DNA of 64,000 nucleotides from Thermodesulfovibrionales bacterium (lineage in GTDB: Bacteria; Nitrospirota; Thermodesulfovibrionia; Thermodesulfovibrionales; Dissulfurispiraceae): assembly GCA_020062545.1 (NCBI GenBank), contig JAGUWD010000007.1:124001-188000 (forward strand). The letters are read 5' to 3'. The first letter of the stretch is position 1, and each line of letters begins with the position of its first letter. Below are positions 31,026 through 39,227 of the stretch, in pieces. The position numbers were made by a program, and so were the translations under genes. The notes under the pieces were generated by a model. That model was not told the DNA's origin. It saw only the letters and a program-made list of their open reading frames with translations, and did no database searches.

Positions 31026-32270
31026 ATGTTTACAAAACGCCATCTTGATAACGGCATCCCTGTGGTGATGGAGCAGCTGAAGAACTTCCGCTCTGTGATA
31101 TTAGGGATATGGGTTAAGGTTGGCTCCCGCAACGAAACCCGCGATAAGAACGGCATTTCCCATTTTCTCGAACACATGTTTTTTAAAGGCACAAAAAAGC
31201 GCACTGCCACGGATATTTCCATTGATATTGACTCCCTCGGCGGTGACCTCAATGCCTTTACATCAAGGGAAAACACGGCATTCTACGTAAAGGTGCTTGA
31301 CGAGTATATCGATAAAGGCATTGAGTTGCTTTCGGATATATTCCTCCACTCCACCTTTCCGCAGGAGGAGATAGAAAAGGAAAAGGGTGTTATAAAGGAA
31401 GAGATAAAACTTGTGGAGGACACACCAGATGACTATATACATGACCTCTTCAGCAGGACGGTCTGGGGCGACGCAGGTCTCGGCCAGCCTGTTCTGGGCA
31501 GGCGGGAGACAATAAAAACGTTCACCCATGAGGATCTGATCAGCCATGTAAGAAAGTATTACGGCACATCGGATACTGTGGTGGCATGTGCAGGCAATTT
31601 TGAGCCAGATCATGTCATGAATCTGCTCAGCCATCATCTTGGAGGTCTCAGGAGAGGTTCCGAGCCGGAGTTGTTCTCCCCTCCATCCTTTAAGAGTGAA
31701 ATCGCTGTATATCCAAAGGACCTGTCAGAGGTCCATATATGTTTTGGGGTCGAGGGGCTGCCATATGCAAGTGAAGACAGATACGCAATAGCCATCTTGA
31801 ACTCCATTGTCGGCTCAAGCGTGAGTTCCCGTCTCTTTCAGGAAATAAGGGAGAAAATGGGTTATGCATACTCCATTTATTCCTTCGTATCATCGTATCT
31901 TGATACAGGCTTCTGGGCAGTGTATGCAGGCACGGGAAGGAAAAAGGCCTTAACTGTCACAGAACTCATAATCAAAGAGATGAAGGGACTTTATGAAACC
32001 ATATCCGATGTTGAACTAAAAAGGGCAAAGGATCAGTTAAAAGGGAATCTTGTGCTGGGGCTTGAATCCACAAGCAGCAGGATGCAGAGTATAGCCCGTC
32101 AGGAGATATATTACGGCAGGTATTTTTCCCAGAAGGAGATAATGAAGGAGGTAGAGGCTGTAACCCTTGATCAGGCGAGGAGTCTGGCCAGGCGGCTTAT
32201 CAACGATGGCAAAATGAGCCTGACGGTTCTCGGACCTGTGAAGGGAGAGGATTTTAAGGGATTGTTTTAA
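31026..32270 (+). CDS. M16 zinc metallopeptidase (processing-peptidase-like)
   Basis: The 414-residue protein lacks a signal peptide and has the inverted zinc motif HFLEH (His46, Glu49, His50) in KNGISHFLEHMFFKG, and a downstream glutamate in the EKEKGVIKEEIK block as third ligand. The second half has the substrate-binding repeat with VGSSVSSRLFQEIREKMGYAYSI. This cytosolic type is commonly encoded just after pnp in many bacteria. Its substrate is unknown. The upstream 60-base gap is made of short near-repeats (CCGTATTCCGTAATCCGTG and ACGGGTAACGGATAACGG). Confidence 0.93.
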   Translation: MFTKRHLDNGIPVVMEQLKNFRSVILGIWVKVGSRNETRDKNGISHFLEHMFFKGTKKRTATDISIDIDSLGGDLNAFTSRENTAFYVKVLDEYIDKGIELLSDIFLHSTFPQEEIEKEKGVIKEEIKLVEDTPDDYIHDLFSRTVWGDAGLGQPVLGRRETIKTFTHEDLISHVRKYYGTSDTVVACAGNFEPDHVMNLLSHHLGGLRRGSEPELFSPPSFKSEIAVYPKDLSEVHICFGVEGLPYASEDRYAIAILNSIVGSSVSSRLFQEIREKMGYAYSIYSFVSSYLDTGFWAVYAGTGRKKALTVTELIIKEMKGLYETISDVELKRAKDQLKGNLVLGLESTSSRMQSIARQEIYYGRYFSQKEIMKEVEAVTLDQARSLARRLINDGKMSLTVLGPVKGEDFKGLF

Positions 32271-33973
32271 TGCTTCGGGAATTAAGGATCAAAAACTTCA
32301 CCATAATAGACGACCTTTCAATTCATTTCGATTCCGGCCTTAATGTCCTTACAGGCGAGACAGGCGCGGGAAAATCAATAATCGTGGATGCAATCGGACT
32401 CATCCTCGGAGATAAGGCCTCTCCTGACATGATAAAGACAGGGAGCAAAGAGGCGAGTATCGAGGCATACTTCGACAATATAAACCATCCACTCCTTGAA
32501 GATCTTGATATAGACAGCGATGACGGAGTAATGATAAGAAGAAACATATCTGCTCAGGGTAAAGGGAGGGCGTACATAAATGACACATCCGTAAGTCTCC
32601 ACACCCTTGCCGTCATAGGTGAAAGTCTCATCGATATTCACGGGCAGCACGAACATCAGGGACTTTTAAAAAAGGACAATCACCTTTTTTTTCTCGATGG
32701 CTTTGCAGGATTGATGGAAGATGCTGCTCTTCTGCAGGCTTTATACAACGAAGTTATCCACTTGAGGCACAAAGTAAACGAACTAAAAGAGCGCATTCGC
32801 GAGAGGAGCCAAAGGATAGAATTCCTCAGGTTCCAGATAAATGAAATAGACTCAGCGAATTTAAAGCATGGAGAAAAAGAGGCCATTGAAGAGGAAATGA
32901 AGATACTCCTCAATCTCAGTAAACTCAAAGAGTCTTCAGAAACAGCATACAGCCTGCTTTATGATTCTGAAGGCGCATGCCTTGAGCAGATGTCCAATGC
33001 TGCATCGAGGATAAGGGATATGCTCAATTTTGACCCTGATGCAAAGGAACTCCTCGATATTGTTGATTCAACAATTCCTCAGATAGAGGACGCTGCCTTG
33101 CTCCTCCGCAAGTTTAAGGATAAGTATGACATAGACCCTCAAAAGCTGTCCGAGCTGGATGAGAGGCTTGATCTGGTAAAAAGGCTTGAAAAGAAGTACG
33201 GCGAAGGCATTGATGGGATATTGAAATACAAAGAAAAGGCTGAAGAAGAATTGAAAGGTCTTATGGTGGCGGATGAGCAGCAGGAGACTTTAGAGGCAGA
33301 GCTTAATGCAAAAGACAACGAGCTTAGGGCCGTGGCAGAAGGACTTTCTCAAAAAAGAGAGGCATCTGCAAAGAAGATGGAGAAGATGATTGTCTCGGAA
33401 CTCCATGAACTCGGATTTCAAAAGGCTGATTTCAAGGTGGATATAAAAAAGAGAGATGCTGTTACAGCAAGCGGCATCGATGATGTGGAATTTTTATTCA
33501 GCGCAAATCCAGGCGAGCCACCGAAGCCGTTGGTAAAGGTAGCGTCAGGCGGTGAATTGTCGAGGATAATGCTTGCGTTGAAGTGTATTGAAATAAGTCA
33601 GGAGTCAGGAGTCAAGAGTCAAGAGTCAAAAAAAGATAAAAGCTCTGGGCTCATAACTCATAACTCTGAACTTCGAACTCTTATCTTTGATGAAGTTGAT
33701 GCTGGCATAGGTGGTGTTACTGCACAGCATGTTGGAAAGAGATTGAAGACCATTTCGGATAATTATCAGGTGCTCTGCATTACCCATCTGCCACAGATAG
33801 CAGCTATGGCTGACAATCATTTGAAGGTCGAAAAGATTATGGGCAAGGATGCAGTAAAGGTTAGTATAGAGCCATTGTCAGGCAGCAAGAGGCAGGATGA
33901 GATTGCGAGGATGCTGAGCGGAAAGATTACGGACGTGTCACTTAAACATGCAAAAGAGTTGCTCGGCGTTTAA
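32270..33973 (+). CDS. recN: DNA repair protein RecN
   Basis: RecN is an SMC-like ATPase acting at double-strand breaks. The 567-residue protein has the N-terminal Walker A GETGAGKSIIVDAIGLILG (about 29-47), a coiled-coil middle (roughly 160-370), the VASGGELSRIMLALK signature and the Walker B LIFDEVDAGIGGVTA. Between signature and Walker B lie 7-nt-period repeats (33597-33630 and 33646-33676) encoding SQESGVKSQESKK and SSGLITHNSELRT, an in-frame loop insertion that is not part of the family core. Start overlaps the M16 stop (TAATG). Confidence 0.96.
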   Translation: MLRELRIKNFTIIDDLSIHFDSGLNVLTGETGAGKSIIVDAIGLILGDKASPDMIKTGSKEASIEAYFDNINHPLLEDLDIDSDDGVMIRRNISAQGKGRAYINDTSVSLHTLAVIGESLIDIHGQHEHQGLLKKDNHLFFLDGFAGLMEDAALLQALYNEVIHLRHKVNELKERIRERSQRIEFLRFQINEIDSANLKHGEKEAIEEEMKILLNLSKLKESSETAYSLLYDSEGACLEQMSNAASRIRDMLNFDPDAKELLDIVDSTIPQIEDAALLLRKFKDKYDIDPQKLSELDERLDLVKRLEKKYGEGIDGILKYKEKAEEELKGLMVADEQQETLEAELNAKDNELRAVAEGLSQKREASAKKMEKMIVSELHELGFQKADFKVDIKKRDAVTASGIDDVEFLFSANPGEPPKPLVKVASGGELSRIMLALKCIEISQESGVKSQESKKDKSSGLITHNSELRTLIFDEVDAGIGGVTAQHVGKRLKTISDNYQVLCITHLPQIAAMADNHLKVEKIMGKDAVKVSIEPLSGSKRQDEIARMLSGKITDVSLKHAKELLGV

Positions 33974-33980
33974 AGGGAAT

Positions 33981-34165
33981 ACATGCCAAGCACGGCTCAA
34001 AGACTTTAAAAAGTGTTGGTTCAAGTGCAGCAGATAATATATGCATTCCCCAACAAGTATTCAATGTTGTAGAATATGGGTACAAGATAAATGTTAATAC
34101 AAGTGCGGGTTTAAAGACTTTTCGCCGCACCTGACATATATTTATAGATTAGAATCGCTCAATTT
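33981..34165. repeat. Palindromic intergenic repeat, copy D
   Basis: The left arm ACATGCCAAGCACGGCTCAA, AGACTTTAAAAAGTGTTGG, faces a right arm ACAAGTGCGGGTTTAAAGAC, TTTTCGCCGCACCTGACATA. It is nearly identical to copy E at 47457 over the arms and parts of the centre, and both share the outer flank ATTAGAA(T/G)CGCTCAATTT, which belongs to the unit. It separates recN from the ferredoxin gene. No ORF inside. Confidence 0.8.
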
Positions 34166-34188
34166 GGGTTAAAATATCAGGTGACATA

Positions 34189-34425
34189 ATGCCAAAGACT
34201 GCAAAAAAAGAAATGAAAGGGAAGATTGTTATTAACAGGGAGTTGTGCAAGGGCTGTAAATACTGCATAATGGCATGTCCGAAAGGCTCTATAGTAATAG
34301 ACAGGCAGTTCAACAGCATGGGCTATTTCCCTGCACACTTTGAGCATCCGGAAAAATGCACAGGCTGTGCCATCTGCGCCCGGATGTGTCCTGAAATAGC
34401 AATAGAGGTATGGAGAGAAGATTAA
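34189..34425 (+). CDS. 2[4Fe-4S] ferredoxin (2-oxoacid oxidoreductase delta-subunit type)
   Basis: The 78-residue protein has two clusters, CKGCKYCIMACP (about 22-33) and CTGCAICARMCP (about 60-71), with the spacer YFPAHFEHPEKCTG seen in delta subunits of 2-oxoglutarate or related ferredoxin oxidoreductases. No alpha, beta or gamma subunit follows within the window; instead the selenoprotein gene comes next. It may be a free electron carrier, or the delta subunit of an enzyme encoded elsewhere. Confidence 0.88.
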   Translation: MPKTAKKEMKGKIVINRELCKGCKYCIMACPKGSIVIDRQFNSMGYFPAHFEHPEKCTGCAICARMCPEIAIEVWRED

Positions 34426-34440
34426 TTTCGGGGGTGGTTT

Positions 34441-34656
34441 ATGGCAGATAAGGTTATTATCTATGGAAAGGCAGGCTGACCCTTTACCGAAAAGGCCATG
34501 TCGGACTTCGGTGATAGGGCAGTATATTTTAATGTTAAGGCAGACAGTGCAAAGATGGATGAGATGTTGAAGTTTTCAAAAGGTGTCAGGAAAGTGCCTG
34601 TTATTGTCGAAGGGCAGAATGTAACTATAGGCTATGGAGGCTCATGAGGGGTGTAA
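34441..34656 (+). CDS. Glutaredoxin-like selenoprotein with two in-frame UGA codons (Sec13, Sec69)
   Basis: Standard gene calling breaks this gene. From ATG 34441 (preceded by GGGGGTGG) the frame runs 71 codons to TAA at 34654, interrupted only by TGA at 34477 and 34645. Reading TGA as selenocysteine gives MADKVIIYGKAGUPFTEKAM at the start, where U stands for the first Cys of a glutaredoxin/thioredoxin CPFT motif, the cis-Pro segment KVPVIV near 51-56, and the C-terminus GYGGSUGV. This matches the small glutaredoxin-like proteins described as the Uxx-star (seleno)protein family. Hairpins suited to bacterial SECIS follow both UGAs. Sec machinery genes are not in the window. A thiol-redox role is inference. 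Confidence 0.88.
34480..34519 (+). promoter_or_regulatory. Candidate bacterial SECIS element for Sec13
   Basis: Directly after the UGA at 34477-34479, CCCT and ACCGAA (34480-34491) pair with TTCGGT and AGGG (34507-34519) around a small internal bulge, leaving a 15-base apical loop. Position and size fit the stem-loop that SelB needs in bacterial selenoprotein mRNAs. It is inside the coding sequence. Confidence 0.6.
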
Positions 34657-34657
34657 G

Positions 34658-34675
34658 TGCTGGTAGTTATCGGCA
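34658..34675 (+). promoter_or_regulatory. Candidate SECIS element for Sec69
   Basis: TGCTG pairs with CGGCA (one G-T pair) around an 8-base loop GTAGTTAT. It begins 11 bases after the second UGA (34645-34647) and lies just past the TAA stop, a possible location because the second Sec is only three codons from the end. The stem is short, so confidence is modest. Confidence 0.42.
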
Positions 34676-34703
34676 GAGTCAAATGTAAAAAATGGAGGTT
34701 AAT

Positions 34704-35009
34704 ATGAAAACTTATGCATATCTTGGTTTAATGTTTTTTGTTTTATGTGCATTTACTGTACGGCCTGTATTTTCAGAGGATAAGAATTTAGAGAAGAGCA
34801 AGACACAGATACTCGAGGATATCGAAACGCTGCGGGCAGGCCTGTTTAAGACAAAGGAATGCGTGGTTGAAGCAAAGACAGAGGCAGAACTTGAAAGATG
34901 CCGCGAGGCAACAAAGATAAGGAGATTCGAAGAGGTTCAGGATAAGCTGTTTGAGATCGGCATGAGCAGGGAAGAGAGAAGGATGAAAAAATCACCGAGG
35001 GAATATTGA
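34704..35009 (+). CDS. Small exported protein of unknown function
   Basis: The ATG at 34704 has GGAGGT at ideal spacing and gives 101 residues. A signal peptide (MKTYAYLGLMFFVLCAFTV, cleavage probably near VFS-ED) is followed by a charged helical mature part with two cysteines (KECVVEAKTEAELERCREA), perhaps a disulfide-linked helical hairpin. Nothing in it identifies a family. It lies between the selenoprotein gene and the exported M16 pair. Confidence 0.75.
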   Translation: MKTYAYLGLMFFVLCAFTVRPVFSEDKNLEKSKTQILEDIETLRAGLFKTKECVVEAKTEAELERCREATKIRRFEEVQDKLFEIGMSREERRMKKSPREY

Positions 35010-35015
35010 TATTAA

Positions 35016-36344
35016 ATGCGGCTATTTAAATTCGTCTTAATATTTGCACTTCTATTTATTCCATTTACGATTCACGCATCGGTAAAGGAATACACGCTCA
35101 AGAATGGCCTTAAGGTCTTGATTATAGAAGACCATAAGGCGCCGGTAGCCACATTTCAGATATGGTACAGGGTCGGCTCAAAGGATGAGCCGAGAGGGAA
35201 GACAGGGATCAGCCATCTCCTTGAGCATATGATGTTCAAAGGCACGCATAAATACGGATCAAAGGTGTTTTCAAACATCATCCAGAGAAACGGCGGCACT
35301 GACAATGCGCATACAACTAAGGACTACACAATGTACCACCAGACCCTATCATCAGACAGGATAGGCCTTTCTGTAAAGCTTGAAGCTGACAGGATGCGTA
35401 ATCTTCTGTTCGATCCAAAAGAGGTTACGAATGAGAGAAATGTGGTTATGGAAGAGAGGCGCATGAGGTACGAGGATGATCCCCAGAGCTCATTATACGA
35501 AGAGGTGATTGCAACAGCATTCAAGGCACATCCGTATCAGTGGCCTGTTATCGGCTGGATGTCTGATATCACATCCATAGAGAGGAAAGAACTCTACAGA
35601 TATTACAGGTCATACTACTCACCCGACAATGCCTTTATTGTTATCTCAGGGGATATAAATGCAGAAGATGTACTTCCCAAGATCAAAAGGAATTTTGGCA
35701 ATATAAGACCTTCCAAGAGGAGCGTTATAAAAAACAGGACTGAAGAGCCGCAGCAGAGGGGAGAAAAAAGGGTATATCTCAAGAAAGAGGCCGAACTTCC
35801 TTACATCCTTATTGCATATCATGTCCCGAGTTTCCCTCACGAGGACAGCTTTGCCCTCGATGTGCTTTCAACCATACTTTCCGCTGGCAAGAGTTCAAGG
35901 CTCTACAAAAGCATTGTCTATGAGAAACGGCTTGCCCTTAATGCCTTTGCCGAATACAGTGGATTTTATAAAGACCCCTTTCTTTTTATTTTCGGAGGCA
36001 CTGCAGCACCTAAAAAGGATATAGAAAATGTTGAAAAGGCAATTTATGACGAGATCGAAAAAGTGAAGAAAGAAATGCCTACTGAGAGAGAAATCCAAAA
36101 GGCAAAGAACCAGATTGAGGCGTCCTTTGTCTTTGCGCAGGACTCGACCTATTCAAGGGCCTTTTATGCAGGCATGTTTGAGATGCTTGGAAACTGGAGA
36201 TTAATGGAAAAATATCTTGAGGAAATCAGAAAGGTGAAACCAGAAGATGTGCAGGCTGTGGCTAAAAAGTATTTAACCGATGACAACAGGACAGTGGGTA
36301 TATTAGTGCCAGTAAATAAGTCAAAGGTCGGGGGGCAAGAGTGA
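35016..36344 (+). CDS. Exported M16 zinc metallopeptidase, catalytic subunit
   Basis: The 442-residue protein has a signal peptide (about 1-21, ending IHAS) and the zinc motif HLLEH (His67, Glu70, His71) in KTGISHLLEHMMFKG, with a further glutamate in NERNVVMEERRMRYEDDP. The C-terminal M16 domain has SAGKSSRLYKSIVYEKRLA. It is followed by a homologous gene without the zinc motif, so the two probably form a heterodimer as in mitochondrial processing peptidase or PqqF-like pairs. Periplasmic location is likely. Confidence 0.93.
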   Translation: MRLFKFVLIFALLFIPFTIHASVKEYTLKNGLKVLIIEDHKAPVATFQIWYRVGSKDEPRGKTGISHLLEHMMFKGTHKYGSKVFSNIIQRNGGTDNAHTTKDYTMYHQTLSSDRIGLSVKLEADRMRNLLFDPKEVTNERNVVMEERRMRYEDDPQSSLYEEVIATAFKAHPYQWPVIGWMSDITSIERKELYRYYRSYYSPDNAFIVISGDINAEDVLPKIKRNFGNIRPSKRSVIKNRTEEPQQRGEKRVYLKKEAELPYILIAYHVPSFPHEDSFALDVLSTILSAGKSSRLYKSIVYEKRLALNAFAEYSGFYKDPFLFIFGGTAAPKKDIENVEKAIYDEIEKVKKEMPTEREIQKAKNQIEASFVFAQDSTYSRAFYAGMFEMLGNWRLMEKYLEEIRKVKPEDVQAVAKKYLTDDNRTVGILVPVNKSKVGGQE

Positions 36345-37768
36345 TGTTAAATCTCAAAGTTCAAAGCTCAAAGTCCAAAGTCTGGCTTTCAGTTTCTATC
36401 CTTCAGTCTTTAGCCTTTAGCCTTTTAATACTGCCTATTGCCTACTGCCTACTGTTTACTTCAGGCGAAGCTTATGCCGTTGAAATAAAAAAACAGACCC
36501 TTCCAAATGGCCTGACAGTGCTACATGCTGAAAGGCATAATCTTCCCATTGTCATGCTCACGCTTTTAATAAAGGCATCTCCGCTTAATGAGCCTGCAGA
36601 TAAGGCAGGGATTGCATATCTGACTGCAAAGATGCTTACCGAGGGGACGCAGAAAAGAAAGGCATCCGAGATCAGAGAGGAAATAGAATTTATGGGTGCA
36701 TCTCTCGATACATCAACAGGCAGCGATTATACAACGATATCACTCTCTGTGTTAAAGAAGGATATAGAAAAGGGCGTTGAGATATTTTCAGATGTGCTGC
36801 AAAACCCCTCATTCCCGGAAGAAGAGATAAACAGGATGAAGGAGATAATAAAGGGCTCGCTGAGGCAGAGCGAAGAAGACCCGTCCTTTGTTGCGAGCAA
36901 GGCATTTATAAAAGAGGTATTCGATGAACATCCGTATGGAAGGCTTATAAATGGAAGCATTGAAAGCATTGATAGTATAAAGCAGGACGACATTATAAGG
37001 TTTTATCATGAGCACTACCTGCCTGAAAATGCAATCCTCTCGGTGGTTGGCGACCTTACATCAGAAGAGCTTGGCTCCCTGATACAGAGGCATCTGGGGC
37101 AATGGAAGGCAGAAGACAGAAATCAGAAAACAGAAGTCAGAAAACAGACAGAAAAAAAATTCAGAGGGAAAAAGATTGTTGTAATAGACAAAGATATTAC
37201 ACAGGCGAATATTATTTTTGGGCATCTCGGCATAGAAAGGAATAATCCCGACTATTATGCGGTTTCTGTCATGAACTATATACTTGGAGGAGGAGGTTTT
37301 GCATCCAGACTGATGAAGGTTGTACGGGATGAGATGGGACTCACGTATTCCATATACAGCTCGTTCTCAGGCAATAAAGAACCAGGACAATTCGAGGTTG
37401 AGGTGCAGACAAAGAATGAATCGGCAGGAGTTGTAATTGAAGAGATATTAAAACAGATAAATAAAATAAGGGCAGAGACCGTAACTGACATGGAACTCAA
37501 GGATGCAAAGGCATATCTCACAGGAAGTTTTCCGAGGAGGCTCGAGACAAGCAGGAGGATTGCAGATTTCCTTGCAGCAGTGCAGTTTTATAACCTCGGA
37601 GACGATTACATCGAGAGGTATCCTGATTATATAAATCGGGTAACAAAGGAGGATGTCTTGAGGGTTGCAGAGAAATATCTGAATCCTGAAAACTATGTCC
37701 TTGTCATTGTAGGGAATCAGAAAAAGATAGATTTATCTCATTTTCAGTCGCCTAAAAATGTACATTAA
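36344..37768 (+). CDS. Exported M16-family protein lacking the zinc motif (non-catalytic partner)
   Basis: The 474-residue protein resembles the preceding M16 peptidase along its length, but where HxxEH should be it reads KAGIAYLTAKMLTEG, so it cannot bind catalytic zinc. The C-terminal substrate domain (NYILGGGGFASRLMKVVRDE) is well kept. Its N-terminal 40 residues, including the signal peptide, are encoded by 7-nt-period repeats (36350-36470); another tract at 37118-37155 encodes DRNQKTEVRKQTEK. Start ATG 36344 overlaps the previous stop (TGATG). Confidence 0.9.
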   Translation: MLNLKVQSSKSKVWLSVSILQSLAFSLLILPIAYCLLFTSGEAYAVEIKKQTLPNGLTVLHAERHNLPIVMLTLLIKASPLNEPADKAGIAYLTAKMLTEGTQKRKASEIREEIEFMGASLDTSTGSDYTTISLSVLKKDIEKGVEIFSDVLQNPSFPEEEINRMKEIIKGSLRQSEEDPSFVASKAFIKEVFDEHPYGRLINGSIESIDSIKQDDIIRFYHEHYLPENAILSVVGDLTSEELGSLIQRHLGQWKAEDRNQKTEVRKQTEKKFRGKKIVVIDKDITQANIIFGHLGIERNNPDYYAVSVMNYILGGGGFASRLMKVVRDEMGLTYSIYSSFSGNKEPGQFEVEVQTKNESAGVVIEEILKQINKIRAETVTDMELKDAKAYLTGSFPRRLETSRRIADFLAAVQFYNLGDDYIERYPDYINRVTKEDVLRVAEKYLNPENYVLVIVGNQKKIDLSHFQSPKNVH

Positions 37769-38440
37769 TTCACTTGCAGAAAGCTGTCCTGGCGCAGATG
37801 GATGATTGATATATCCATATGTTATAAGGGAGCCGAAAAGGGGATTAAATACCCTTGAGGGCAGCCCATTATCTCCCATTGACATGGTAATTATTCCTGA
37901 TTCTTTATGCCTCTGGGTGAGGAATGCAAGCCTGATCATATCCTCTCTATCCTTAGCCATTGCAGCTATCTTCACAATATCGACACCGAGTTTTTTCCCG
38001 CGCGCAACAATGTTGTCGAGAAAACCACCGTCTGGCGTGAATTCAAAGTTATGGTAGGAGCCTATCAGGAGTTTTCTGTAGGTATTGCAGAGTTTTTTTG
38101 TTTCTGTCAGGATATCCTCAGAGCCTATTTCCACATCTATTACATCTGAAAGCGGGACCACTGCCCTATAAATACCCAATCTGTCCGAGATTTCCCACTG
38201 ACCACCTTCTTTAACATCCCGCACAGTGGCTATTATGGGCTTTTTAAAATTCTCTCTGGCAGATCTGAAGATATTTTCGATGTGTTCTAATGATATATCT
38301 TCGAACATATCTACCCTGAGCTCAATCAGGTCGGCAGGGTTCAGGGAATCCTTATTGATAGTGAGGACATCTGTATCTGTAAGCACTCCTGCGATAAGAG
38401 GCACTTCGCCAAGCTTGGAATTGCATATGCATAACTCCAT
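37733..38440 (-). CDS. aroD: 3-dehydroquinate dehydratase, type I
   Basis: Type I DHQ dehydratase makes 3-dehydroshikimate in the shikimate pathway through a Schiff-base lysine. The 235-residue protein has DLIELRVDMFED, IIATVRDVKEGGQ, IGSYHNFE (catalytic His) and VDIVKIAAMAKDREDM with the Schiff-base Lys, then the MGDNGLPSRV and HPSAPGQLS C-terminal loops. Its end overlaps the M16 gene tail-to-tail by 36 bases. It stands alone, not in an aro cluster. Confidence 0.95.
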   Translation of the reverse strand: MELCICNSKLGEVPLIAGVLTDTDVLTINKDSLNPADLIELRVDMFEDISLEHIENIFRSARENFKKPIIATVRDVKEGGQWEISDRLGIYRAVVPLSDVIDVEIGSEDILTETKKLCNTYRKLLIGSYHNFEFTPDGGFLDNIVARGKKLGVDIVKIAAMAKDREDMIRLAFLTQRHKESGIITMSMGDNGLPSRVFNPLFGSLITYGYINHPSAPGQLSASELMYIFRRLKMR

Positions 38441-38496
38441 AGATACACTCCGAGGAATTTTCTATATTATAAAGGAAAAATGATATAATTAAAACC

Positions 38497-39036
38497 ATGA
38501 AAATATGCCCGCCCTATCTTTCGTTTATTTTATACAACCCTATAAGGAAGGCATTGACGGATAGGAAGAGGATACTGGACGAATCAGGTGTAACCGAATC
38601 CTCTGTTGTCCTCGAGATCGGGGCAGGCAATGGATTTATAACAGAGGCCATTGCACAGAGGGCTAAGAAGGTTTATGCCAATGAGTTTCAGCCCGGCATG
38701 GTGAAAAAGCTCAAGAAGAGAATGGAGAAATTCGGGGATAAGGTGGATGTACTATTATGCGACATTGCAGGCTGTGATATTGGAGAAGAATTTGCGGATG
38801 TTGGTATAATGTATTACAGCTTTCACGAAATCGGCAATCAGGCCGGTGCAGTCAGTAATATCGGGAGGGCAATAAAGAAGAACGGAACATTGTCTATCTA
38901 CGAGCCGACTATAGAGGTCAATAAGGCTGCGATGCAAAAGACCGTAGAGATGTTTGGGGCAATTGGTTTTGAAAAGGAAATAGAGCGTGACGGATCATTT
39001 ACAAGGTTTGTCAGACTCAGAAAGAAGGGCGGTTAG
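38497..39036 (+). CDS. SAM-dependent methyltransferase-like protein; stop codon lies inside tRNA-Ala
   Basis: The 179-residue protein has the class I Rossmann motif VVLEIGAGNGFITEAIAQ (about 41-58) and a motif-II acidic residue (YANEFQPGMVKKL), then GIMYYSFHEIGNQAGA and NGTLSIYEPTIEV. The substrate is unknown. The final codons GGC GGT TAG are bases 4 to 10 of the downstream tRNA-Ala gene, so coding and tRNA sequences overlap by ten bases. A TATAAT-like box lies just upstream of the ATG, divergent from aroD. Confidence 0.85.
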   Translation: MKICPPYLSFILYNPIRKALTDRKRILDESGVTESSVVLEIGAGNGFITEAIAQRAKKVYANEFQPGMVKKLKKRMEKFGDKVDVLLCDIAGCDIGEEFADVGIMYYSFHEIGNQAGAVSNIGRAIKKNGTLSIYEPTIEVNKAAMQKTVEMFGAIGFEKEIERDGSFTRFVRLRKKGG

Positions 39037-39099
39037 CTCAGTTGGGAGAGCACCACGTTCGCAACGTGGGGGTCGGGGGTTCGACTCCCCTACCGTCCA
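39027..39099 (+). tRNA. tRNA-Ala (anticodon CGC)
   Basis: A 73-nt tRNA with acceptor GGGCGGT pairing to ACCGTCC, including the G3-U70 pair that marks alanine tRNAs, D-arm GCTCAGTTGGGAGAGC, anticodon arm CCACGTTCGCAACGTGG and T-arm CGGGGGTTCGACTCCCC. Discriminator A, CCA not encoded. Its first ten bases double as the end of the upstream methyltransferase gene, and a palindromic repeat follows 18 bases later. Confidence 0.97.
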
Positions 39100-39116
39100 C
39101 TTTTAAATTTTGAAAT

Positions 39117-39208
39117 TATCGGTATGTAGAACTGACTTTCGCTTCACTTTGCTAAGAACTATTACCAAAAAATAGCAATTCGCCCAAGTCAATTCTGCAT
39201 ACCGAAAT
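39117..39208. repeat. Palindromic repeat family 2, copy G
   Basis: ATCGGTATG (39118-39126) at the left and CATACCGAAAT at the right form the outer stem; GAACTGACTT and AAGTCAATTC form the next pair. The centre, AAGAACTATTACCAAAAAAT, is nearly the same as in the copy at 45639 (AAGAACTGTTACCAAAACAT), which has different outer arms. It lies just after tRNA-Ala. Confidence 0.65.
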
Positions 39209-39227
39209 TAAATGCTGCGAAGGCGGT

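Noticed and set aside
34441-34656. Reading the interrupted frame as a frameshifted or decayed glutaredoxin gene
   Set aside because: Both interruptions are TGA, both fall at expected Cys/Sec positions, no other damage is present, and SECIS-like hairpins follow.
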